64,000 nucleotides of DNA from Candidatus Poribacteria bacterium (GTDB lineage Bacteria; Poribacteria; WGA-4E; WGA-3G). The stretch spans positions 27,777-91,776 of the forward strand of contig VXMD01000026.1 in assembly GCA_009841255.1 (NCBI GenBank), in the 5' to 3' direction. This document shows positions 43,401-50,865 of this stretch, piece after piece. Position numbers and translations under genes: made by a program. The notes beneath the pieces are model-generated. The model worked only from the letters and a program-made list of their open reading frames with translations. It did no database searches and had not been told where the DNA came from. How positions within the stretch are numbered: the stretch's first letter is position 1; the number at the start of each line of letters is the position of its first letter.

Positions 43401-45329
43401 TTAGATGAAAATTTTGTAAGTGCGTAAACCGAATGAAGGTCCGATAATTGCCCAGATGCTACCGATGACGTAATCCCCCAAGATTAATCCTAAAAAAAGC
43501 GGTGCGACTCGACGATGCAACCGTAAACCGCCGTGCCGTAAAATCATCAACTTTAGGAACCACGCCACAAAGAAGGCGAACCAGAAGTAATCCATCGCGA
43601 AACTAATCGCGAGTGCGTAGCCCGCCGGATGGAAGGGCCACCACAAGAAATGCATCCGCATATACATCATCACAAACGTCAGGAGCGCGCCGATCCCCAT
43701 GAAACCGATACCAACCATGTTCGGTTCAGTCGGGTTATGTAACCACCGTTGCAGTCTACTGAACGACTCTCTGCCGACCCAGCCCTTAAACCCGCCTGCT
43801 TTCGCAACCGCACCGTTTCGGAAGGTGATATCAAGATTTGCCCAGAAGGTTACCAGAATACCAACGATAATAGCGATTAACATTGCCAGCCACAAACGTC
43901 GGTTGCCCATTCCCGTTGATTCTGCGAGTTTAAACGCCTCAATCTGATTCGGCATTGGGTGATTGCGGTAACCGCGATTGAACCAGTAGAAAAGGGACAT
44001 GATGGTGAGGCTGCTTGTATCGAACTGGCGAGTGCCGCCGACTGTCGCCAACATGTCGTGCGGATTGACGTAGTAAATTTCATGAGGTGTACCGAGTTCT
44101 GCTCGGACCCGTGTAATCGCGAAAGAGAGCAGGAAATAGACACCAAAGAAAACGCCTGCGACCCATAGAGCCATTCCCGCGAGGGAAGAAAAGACACCGA
44201 GCGCGACGAGAGAACCGAGGATGCCTAAGGCAGCGGCACGGTACGGCATCGGTTCCTCGGAGTCATCGAGCCGCGATTTGAACCCAAGCACCTTTTTCGC
44301 GACTTCAGTCAGGTGACGCCGCGTGACCCAGACAGCGAGTAGGAAGAGCGCAACCCACGCCCCGTATGCTTGTTCGTTGAGCGCGGGGAAATAGCGCGTG
44401 CCGAGTGCTGCCCCGATGACGAACTCCGCTAAGCGAACGACGAAGAAAAACCAGCACGAAAACGAGAGATCCAGCGGTAGAAAAAACGCTAATCCCACTG
44501 CGAAGGGGTAAACGGAAATTCGGGTGCCACGGATAACATTCCATGGACGGTCGGTGAAGATGTTTCGAAAGACAGCTGTGCGTTTGATATATGGGATCTC
44601 TGGGAACTGTGGAAAGAGGTAATGAATTCCGTTAATCACGCCGATAACGACAGCGATGCTGAATCCGACCCACATCATCCGATTTTTGAGGAGACGGGTG
44701 CCACCATCTTCCGAAAGCCCCAGCGGGAGTTGGATAATCGGATATGCCAACTTTTCCTGCTCTGCCCATCGTTTTCGGACGAGCGTGTTGATGCAGAGCA
44801 TCATGAACATCATAATCAGAAAGAAGAGTCCCCAGAAGAGTAAGGGTTTGATCCAGACTGTAAAGTTGTGGTTTGTATAGAAGGTGGATTCTCCTTCATA
44901 AAACCCCTGTAAACTTTGGGCGTCAGAAACAGTGAGCCACGCGGGGAGATACCGGAAAAAGAGCGTCTGCCACTCGTTTTCTTCAGTTGCAAACCGAAAC
45001 GGGTGTGCGATACTGCCGAACATATTTTGCATCGTGTCGTGGCCCGCAAACGTGCAGGAAATCGCGACCATAATGTAGATGGCGAGCAGTTCCCCTTGCT
45101 GTAGCATCTGTCGCGGTGCGATACGTTTCAACACAATGTTGGCGACAACACAGACGAACATGATAAAAACGGGTTGGATAAAGAGGGGGAGACAGGAACC
45201 GTCGAGGGAGTAATACTTCACCTCAACAAGGGTCATCCAATAAACATTGACTGGGATGAGTAGGACGCCTAAAAGAAGCGAGCGCCCTGTAATGCGTGAC
45301 GATGGGATTGAAGTTTCACGGTCTTTCAT
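43401..45329 (-). CDS. Multi-pass membrane protein (DUF6785/DUF6784-like), third paralogue
   Basis: A 642-residue membrane protein, co-linear with the pair at 12189 and 14908 but clearly more diverged. Shared islands are NVYWMTLVEVKYYS (for NSYWCLMGTEVWHS), EKLAYPIIQLPLGL, TRVRAELGTPHEIYYVNPHD and HPMPNQIEAFKLAESTGMGN. It has about a dozen membrane segments. The role is unknown. It is the last gene of the minus-strand string that begins at the promoter at 50824; the preceding methyltransferase/MTHFR gene ends only 30 bases upstream. No ribosome binding site of note. A hairpin terminator follows. Confidence 0.8.
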   Translation of the reverse strand: MKDRETSIPSSRITGRSLLLGVLLIPVNVYWMTLVEVKYYSLDGSCLPLFIQPVFIMFVCVVANIVLKRIAPRQMLQQGELLAIYIMVAISCTFAGHDTMQNMFGSIAHPFRFATEENEWQTLFFRYLPAWLTVSDAQSLQGFYEGESTFYTNHNFTVWIKPLLFWGLFFLIMMFMMLCINTLVRKRWAEQEKLAYPIIQLPLGLSEDGGTRLLKNRMMWVGFSIAVVIGVINGIHYLFPQFPEIPYIKRTAVFRNIFTDRPWNVIRGTRISVYPFAVGLAFFLPLDLSFSCWFFFVVRLAEFVIGAALGTRYFPALNEQAYGAWVALFLLAVWVTRRHLTEVAKKVLGFKSRLDDSEEPMPYRAAALGILGSLVALGVFSSLAGMALWVAGVFFGVYFLLSFAITRVRAELGTPHEIYYVNPHDMLATVGGTRQFDTSSLTIMSLFYWFNRGYRNHPMPNQIEAFKLAESTGMGNRRLWLAMLIAIIVGILVTFWANLDITFRNGAVAKAGGFKGWVGRESFSRLQRWLHNPTEPNMVGIGFMGIGALLTFVMMYMRMHFLWWPFHPAGYALAISFAMDYFWFAFFVAWFLKLMILRHGGLRLHRRVAPLFLGLILGDYVIGSIWAIIGPSFGLRTYKIFI

Positions 45330-45359
45330 AGTTTAGGAATCGTGAGCGCGGAGAAATCG

Positions 45360-47213
45360 CTAACGATAGGCTTTAACGATTTCTGAAATGACACGGGCTC
45401 TGTTCTTCCAATTCATGCGAGCAGGAGGGATCAGGTAGATACCGTCGATTGGGGATTCATCTTGATTACGGATTTCCTGAACCAATTCTAAGCTGAGTTT
45501 CATCCCGAGTTCATGTCCGGCGGTGTCTTCAAGGTCTCGGAATTTATCAACAATAAACTGGGGGATATAAAGTCCCAAATTGTCGCGTAGATAGGACGCG
45601 CTTCGGAAACTCGTAAGCGGAAGGATACCGTAGAGAACCTTTATATCGAGATGTTCCGTTGCCTGCTGCGCACGTACGATGTCCTCATAGGTCCAGACGG
45701 GTTGTGTATAGGCAAACCTTGCGCCGTGTGCTACTTTGTTTGTGAGATGTTTGACGTGTGGTTGCAAATTCTCCGCAATTGTGAAACCCCCGCCGTAATA
45801 GAAACTGCACGGCTCACCAATCGACGAGCCATCAGTGAGTTCCCCATGATTGAGTCGATTGATGAGTTCCATCAATTGAATTGCACCCCGGACATCTGGC
45901 ACGAGACTGGCGGTCTCATAGGGACCCGCTTTCGGATGGTCGCCGGATAAGGCGACGATGCCACGGATCCCCAAGGTCTCCGCTTCCAGTAGATGTGATT
46001 GCATGCTGATGAGATTACGGGATCGGGTCGTCCAATGGATAAGTGTCGGAATCTGGGTCGCCTGCTGGAGCCGATATGCCGTGGCGATAGCACCGATGTT
46101 CACGGCGGCACCGGAATTGTCGGTTACATCGAACAGATCTACACCGATTGCGGCGAGGTTTTTTGCTTCTTTCAACATTGCGCGCAATTGTGGAAAAGTA
46201 TTGGCACGCATTTCTACACTTACAATGCGTTTGCGCGTTTCAAATACCTGCTGGACGGGGTTGTCCGTTGGTGATTTGGATGTTGACGTAATCTTTGGCA
46301 GCACGAAAATACGTTGCTCGCGTTTTATGGGTTTACGTCCTGCGACAGCCTGTCGGATTTTTGCCGTGTATGTCGGGGTTGTGCCGCAACAACCGCCAAT
46401 CATGTTCGCGCCAAGTTCGACTAACTTTCCAACGTAGTCCCTGAAAACCTCTGCCTCGACTGTGTAAGAGAGGGCAATTTCACCCTGTTCTACCCTCGGA
46501 TTACCGGCATTCGGTTGCACCGCGATAGGCGTTTTGATGACAGGCGCGAGTAACTCCATTGCCTCAACGAGATCATGCGGTCCTCTGCAATTGATGCCGA
46601 CTGCGTGCGCGCCGAGTTGTTCGAGTTCTTGCGCAAAGACCCGCACATCTAATCCAGCACCGACAGTTCCGCCTGAAACGCCGCTGATTTCAACGACGAC
46701 CGGGACACCATAGGTGAGTGCTTGCTTTGTAGCGATTTCTGCCTGTTTGGGAGAAACGAAGGTTTCGAGGACGAGAAGATCGACCCCGGCGTCGACGAGG
46801 GCGTCCATCTGCTCTTTGAAAAGCCGTCGGATTGCCTTCGTGGATGGAACCGGGGTCTCTAAGGTTTGGAACGAGATTTGACCGACGGAGCCAGCGACAT
46901 AACAGGTCTCCTGTGCCGCCGCTCGTGCCAATAACACACCTGTTCTGTTAATTTCTTCAACCTGTTCAGCCAGACCGTGGACTGCTAAGGCTTCCCTGTT
47001 CGCTTGGTAGGTGTTCGTCTGAATAAGATCGGCACCCGCGTCGATGTAGGCGCGATGAACCGCGGCAACTTTCTCGGCGTGTTCTGTAGAAATATTGCAG
47101 GCATCAACGCACTGTAAATGTGAGGGAATCCGTTTTCGGAGCTCTGTTCCAATAGCACCGTCGCATACCAAGATTCGGTGCGCAAGGGCTTCGATGAAGT
47201 TATTTTTTACCAT
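45360..47213 (-). CDS. Bifunctional homocysteine S-methyltransferase/5,10-methylenetetrahydrofolate reductase
   Basis: A 617-residue fusion. Residues 1-290 are a homocysteine S-methyltransferase domain (LVCDGAIGTELRKR; zinc cysteines in GGCCGTTP near 273 and an upstream C in GINCRGP). Residues about 325-615 are a MetF-type MTHFR domain (VSVEMRANTF, VALSGDHP, ARFAYTQPVWTY). This is the YitJ-like arrangement that makes methyl-THF and can methylate homocysteine. Together with metH at the left edge it completes a methionine branch. A family 2 repeat fills the gap to the gene upstream and no ribosome binding site is visible before the ATG. Confidence 0.92.
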   Translation of the reverse strand: MVKNNFIEALAHRILVCDGAIGTELRKRIPSHLQCVDACNISTEHAEKVAAVHRAYIDAGADLIQTNTYQANREALAVHGLAEQVEEINRTGVLLARAAAQETCYVAGSVGQISFQTLETPVPSTKAIRRLFKEQMDALVDAGVDLLVLETFVSPKQAEIATKQALTYGVPVVVEISGVSGGTVGAGLDVRVFAQELEQLGAHAVGINCRGPHDLVEAMELLAPVIKTPIAVQPNAGNPRVEQGEIALSYTVEAEVFRDYVGKLVELGANMIGGCCGTTPTYTAKIRQAVAGRKPIKREQRIFVLPKITSTSKSPTDNPVQQVFETRKRIVSVEMRANTFPQLRAMLKEAKNLAAIGVDLFDVTDNSGAAVNIGAIATAYRLQQATQIPTLIHWTTRSRNLISMQSHLLEAETLGIRGIVALSGDHPKAGPYETASLVPDVRGAIQLMELINRLNHGELTDGSSIGEPCSFYYGGGFTIAENLQPHVKHLTNKVAHGARFAYTQPVWTYEDIVRAQQATEHLDIKVLYGILPLTSFRSASYLRDNLGLYIPQFIVDKFRDLEDTAGHELGMKLSLELVQEIRNQDESPIDGIYLIPPARMNWKNRARVISEIVKAYR

Positions 47214-47246
47214 AGTATTCGGTGCGGGTTGCTATGCAACCCTTTC

Positions 47247-47370
47247 GGTCGTCAGTTGTCGGTTAAGAAGCATTCTGTAACAGTTCAGGGCTTCTTAGAA
47301 TATGCCAAAGCGGGGTTAATTGTTACGCGGAAACCTCTTAACTGAAAACCGACAACCGATAACCGTTAAC
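47247..47370. repeat. Family 2 terminal-inverted-repeat element, copy a
   Basis: GGTCGTCAGTTGTCGGTTAAGA at 47247 is mirrored by TCTTAACTGAAAACCGACAA near 47335-47354 and on to 47370. The right end touches the TAG stop of the copper-protein gene (TAG followed by TTAACGG on the minus strand). Confidence 0.7.
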
Positions 47371-48986
47371 TATTTAATTATCTCTCCCGCACTTTCAGTC
47401 GGGATATAATAATAACCGAACATGATGCACATCTCATCTTCAGACGTGAGTCCGAATTTGAGGGGTTCATTCGTATCGTAGTTGTTATGGATACACTGGA
47501 ATTTGATGTCGTCATCCGGAGTTAAGCGAAGCACTGGATTGAAAAGGTCAATCGGAGCATCATCATAAGCGACACTTCGATGCAGCAAATCTCCTGTTGA
47601 TCCCTGGAAAATTTCGAACAATTCTCCGTGCCGATGCATGTGGGATGTCAGCAAAAAGACGTTCAGTGCTGTTTCCGAGGCGTGTCCGCGACGGTCCAAC
47701 TCATCTTCAACGTACCACGTCATCTTGGCGACGCGCGTTGTTCCCGGTGGGACGTTAATTGAGCGATTAGAAACGAAAATTTCAACCGCCTCGTATTGGA
47801 CTTCCTCCTCCGGAATCGTGTAAATATTGACGTAGGTTTCGCCAAGCAGCGTTTCGTCACCGAGCAGATTGATGTAGTGGGAATTCAGGTCGTAAATAGT
47901 GTCGCCGGGCATTCGTAGCCCGACACCCTCTGGGAATTCAAAGAGGGTATCATCAGTTTGTGTTCCGACGACGAAAAGCCGGTCAACACCGAAATGACCG
48001 AGTACTGGGTCCGAATCTTCTGGGTCAAGTTCGCGGAACTCGTCCTGAGGATTAACAGCAATATCGGGTATGATCCCATTCTCTAAGATACCTTTTGCCA
48101 AACCTGCCTCCGTAACCCGATATACGATGAAGTGATGGCTACCCGCGGGATAAAAGATCTCTACTCTGTTAATAAAGATGTCTCCCTCTACTGGATTTCC
48201 ATTTTCATCCGCAATTTGCGTTTTGTAGTAGACTTCCCGTTCGGTGCCGGGTTCAATCTTGAACGGCGGTAAACGGAGTTGATAGCCTTCACCAGGGGCG
48301 GGCGGCGCGGGGGGTTCAAAGACTTCGTCAGGATCGCGTAAAACACCGAGATCTCCGATACCTGCAATCTTGCTGGTCTGTGGCGCGCCTGCCTCAATCC
48401 ATTTCCGGACCGCTTCTATCTTAGCCGTATGGATGACACCGCCACCGAACGGCATCCGCTGACCTTGTTCTGCGGCTGTCGGTCCCATCAGTTTCGTTAG
48501 AAGAAAACTGTTCTCCGGATTCCCCGGGTCGACGAGTTTCATACCCGCTGCTGCTGCCGCAGGGTTATTTGGGGCGCGTCCAACCAAATTTTCGTAAGAG
48601 AGCCCATAACTGAGATTCAAACCGAAGGAATTCGCAGGCGCAGCGTGACAGACACTGCTCGCACAGCTCTTATCAAAAATGGCCTCTTGGATGTCGTGAT
48701 ACGTGGAGTTTTCATCCGGAGCGGTTTGTCCAAAACTTTTGCTCACGCGAACGAGGTCCAAAACGTTAACAATCCCGTCGCGATTGACATCAGGATCCTG
48801 TTCCGCATTGCGATCCCTGGGCTGACCGAAGGAACCCGCGACAAGCACCAAGTCTTGGATGTTCACCACACCGTCTTTATTAACGTCTTCTAAGAGGGTA
48901 GGGAGATTACTGTGTCCAAACACCAAGAGGGACACGCCGCCTACCAGTAAGAGGATGAGTGTAGGGTATGTTATTTTCTTTAACAT
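47370..48986 (-). CDS. Secreted dockerin/cytochrome-like/copper monooxygenase-like protein
   Basis: About 538 residues. A signal peptide (1-24) is followed by two dockerin-type calcium loops (DVNKDGVVNIQDLVLVAGSF, DVNRDGIVNVLDLVRVSKSF; 33-87), a heme-like CASSVCH motif (C108-x4-C113-H114) as in planctomycete-type cytochromes, and a C-terminal region like copper type II ascorbate-dependent monooxygenases (GSHHFIVYRV, LNSHYIN, LLTSHMHRHGELFEI). It is probably extracellular or periplasmic and redox active; the substrate is unknown. The frame is open to 49028, but those codons translate a family 2 repeat terminus; the ATG at 48986 begins a normal signal peptide and has GGAGGT 13 nt upstream. Confidence 0.8.
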   Translation of the reverse strand: MLKKITYPTLILLLVGGVSLLVFGHSNLPTLLEDVNKDGVVNIQDLVLVAGSFGQPRDRNAEQDPDVNRDGIVNVLDLVRVSKSFGQTAPDENSTYHDIQEAIFDKSCASSVCHAAPANSFGLNLSYGLSYENLVGRAPNNPAAAAAGMKLVDPGNPENSFLLTKLMGPTAAEQGQRMPFGGGVIHTAKIEAVRKWIEAGAPQTSKIAGIGDLGVLRDPDEVFEPPAPPAPGEGYQLRLPPFKIEPGTEREVYYKTQIADENGNPVEGDIFINRVEIFYPAGSHHFIVYRVTEAGLAKGILENGIIPDIAVNPQDEFRELDPEDSDPVLGHFGVDRLFVVGTQTDDTLFEFPEGVGLRMPGDTIYDLNSHYINLLGDETLLGETYVNIYTIPEEEVQYEAVEIFVSNRSINVPPGTTRVAKMTWYVEDELDRRGHASETALNVFLLTSHMHRHGELFEIFQGSTGDLLHRSVAYDDAPIDLFNPVLRLTPDDDIKFQCIHNNYDTNEPLKFGLTSEDEMCIMFGYYYIPTESAGEIIK

Positions 48987-49011
48987 CGTTGACAATTTAA
49001 CCTCCATATTC

Positions 49012-49129
49012 GGGTTATCGGTTGTCAATTAAGAGAGTTACGTGTAACGTTTTACCTTTCTCTGGGGTACACTAAATATATGTAAATTGCGAGAACGTCT
49101 CTTAACCGAAAACTGAAAACCATTAACTA
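49012..49129. repeat. Family 2 terminal-inverted-repeat element, copy b
   Basis: GGGTTATCGGTTGTCAATTAAG at 49012 is mirrored by CTCTTAACCGAAAACTGAAA ending at 49127. The TAG stop of the glycosyltransferase gene is at its right edge. Confidence 0.7.
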
Positions 49130-49828
49130 TTTGAAAAGTTCAGTTTCTGAGATAAAACGATATTTTAAAAGTGTCCATGCGGCAAAAAATCCATCCGACC
49201 AGAATCGGAGTTTCTTGCCTTGTTTTTTCGTGCGCGGGAAATAAGAGACCGGTACCTCATAGATGCAATAACCCGCACGCAAAATCTTTGCTGTGACTTC
49301 TGGGCAGAATTCAAATCCCTCACACGTTAAATCTAAACCTGTTATGAGCTCTGTAGAAAAAGCTTTGTAGCCTGTTGATTCATCGGTAATTCGGCACCCG
49401 TACAGGAGATTTGTGTAGACAGCGAGAATGCGGTTCGCTATGAAGTTATGAAGACTGGCGTTCCCGCGTCCGTTCAGGAACCGTGATCCGTAAACGACGT
49501 GAATGTTCTGTTTTTCGAGCGGTTTCAGAAGTTCGGTGAGATCTGCGGGATCCAATTCCATGTCTGCATCTTGAATAACGACCATCTCTCCTTTGACGTG
49601 CGGAAGTCCGCTCCGAATTGCGAATCCCTTGCCTCTGTTCTCTTGGCAATGCACGACAGTCAGTTCATAAGTTGCACGCAATTCCTCGAGTACCTTGTGG
49701 GTTCCGTCCGTAGAACCGTCGTTGACGACAATAAGTTGTTTCTCAAGTCGCAGAGCAGATAGTGCCTCGAGCACCTGTCCGATTGTCTGCTCTTCATTAA
49801 ACGCAGGAATGATTACGGATATTAACAT
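49127..49828 (-). CDS. Family 2 glycosyltransferase (dolichyl-phosphate-mannose synthase-like)
   Basis: A 233-residue GT-A glycosyltransferase: ISVIIPAFNEEQTIGQVLEA at the N terminus, IVVNDGSTDGT, the DAD metal motif in VVIQDADMELDP near 90 and the FEFCPEVTAKILRAGY acceptor-side segment near 175. There is no C-terminal membrane domain. It probably transfers a sugar from a nucleotide or to a polyprenyl carrier at the inner membrane. Three in-frame ATG codons lie close together (49837, 49834, 49828) after a GGAGG; I prefer the last for spacing. The stop abuts a family 2 repeat. Confidence 0.88.
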   Translation of the reverse strand: MLISVIIPAFNEEQTIGQVLEALSALRLEKQLIVVNDGSTDGTHKVLEELRATYELTVVHCQENRGKGFAIRSGLPHVKGEMVVIQDADMELDPADLTELLKPLEKQNIHVVYGSRFLNGRGNASLHNFIANRILAVYTNLLYGCRITDESTGYKAFSTELITGLDLTCEGFEFCPEVTAKILRAGYCIYEVPVSYFPRTKKQGKKLRFWSDGFFAAWTLLKYRFISETELFK

Positions 49829-49849
49829 CGTCATCATGCCTCCGTTTAA

Positions 49850-49931
49850 GGGGTATCAGTTAAAACTTATGGCGGTTGTGTATTGCGTCAATTCCACAAA
49901 CCCTTTCTTAACTGACAACTGATAACCATTA
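49850..49931. repeat. Family 2 terminal-inverted-repeat element, copy c
   Basis: GGGGTATCAGTTAAAACTT at about 49850 is mirrored by CTTAACTGACAACTGATAAC near 49906-49926. Its right edge contains the TTA that is the TAA stop of the SDR gene. Confidence 0.7.
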
Positions 49932-50723
49932 AAGCAGGGACTTCACCATGCCGCCGTCTACCTGAATTGTAGTCCCAGTGATGTAGCTTGCGCGTTCCGA
50001 TGCAAGAAAAACAACTAAGGTTGCAAATTCGTCTGGATCGCCGATTCTGCCCAGCGGGATATCTGCAGTCATATTCGCGAGTGCTTCATCAAACGTGATA
50101 CCACCCTCTTCTGCACGGACGGTCGCAAGTTGTCGGATGCGGTCCGTGAAAATGATACCGGGACAGACGTTGTTAACGAGGATTTTGTCGGGTGCCAACT
50201 CTGTAGCGAGGGTCTTCGCGAATCCAATTACACCTGTCCGTGCCATATTGGATAACATGAGTCCATCGACGGGTTGTTTAACAGAGACAGAGGTGAGGTT
50301 GATGATCCGTCCGCCGCCGCGTGCTTGCATCGTCGGCACAACAGCGCGGCAGAGGTTTATCGTACTCATGAGGTTCAACTGAACAGCGTCTTGATAGTCC
50401 TGGGCTGCTAAGTCATCAAACCGTCCTGCTCTGGGTCCACCGGCGTTGTTAACCAATATATCGATACCACCGAAGTGTCCAATTGCTGTATTAATGAGAT
50501 TTTCAACCTGATCTGGTTGGCTGACGTCGGTCGGTACTGCTAAAACTTCAGGGTTTCCGGTTTGGTTGCGAATGTCGTCTGCTGTTGCTTCCAGAGCCTC
50601 TCTGTCTCTTGCGCAGATCGTGACCTTCGCGCCCTCGTGTGCTAAACCGAAGGCGATCGCGCGCCCAAGCCCTTTGCTTGAGGCACCTACGACTGCAATT
50701 TTATCCGTGAGTCCAAGGTTCAT
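49929..50723 (-). CDS. SDR family oxidoreductase lacking the catalytic Tyr-x3-Lys
   Basis: A 264-residue short-chain dehydrogenase fold: cofactor motif VVGASSKGLGRAIA (residues 11-24), NNAGGPRAG near 92, SVSVKQPVDGLMLSNMARTG near 146-165 and the PGIIFTDRIR segment near 190. The usual YxxxK is replaced by LSNMA, as in the BKR-like SDR subgroup known for its imperfect tetrad, so the reaction cannot be assumed to be a simple ketoreduction. It is the first gene of the minus-strand string; its promoter lies at 50796-50824. No strong ribosome binding site precedes the ATG. Confidence 0.88.
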   Translation of the reverse strand: MNLGLTDKIAVVGASSKGLGRAIAFGLAHEGAKVTICARDREALEATADDIRNQTGNPEVLAVPTDVSQPDQVENLINTAIGHFGGIDILVNNAGGPRAGRFDDLAAQDYQDAVQLNLMSTINLCRAVVPTMQARGGGRIINLTSVSVKQPVDGLMLSNMARTGVIGFAKTLATELAPDKILVNNVCPGIIFTDRIRQLATVRAEEGGITFDEALANMTADIPLGRIGDPDEFATLVVFLASERASYITGTTIQVDGGMVKSLL

Positions 50724-50795
50724 ACGTTATGTTAATATGGGCTTGCAAGTTGTGCCCTCTATCCTTTCAAAAATAGAATCAACGTTACAAAGTTA

Positions 50796-50824
50796 AGTAT
50801 AACACGCTGGCAATCCAATGTCAA
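50796..50824 (-). promoter_or_regulatory. Sigma-70-type promoter for the SDR-led gene string
   Basis: Minus-strand TTGACA (50819-50824), a 17-bp spacer and TATACT (50796-50801), giving a leader of about 65 nt. Confidence 0.75.
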
Positions 50825-50865
50825 GCGCAATTTCGCCTACTGAGTGCTGACCGCTGATGGATATT

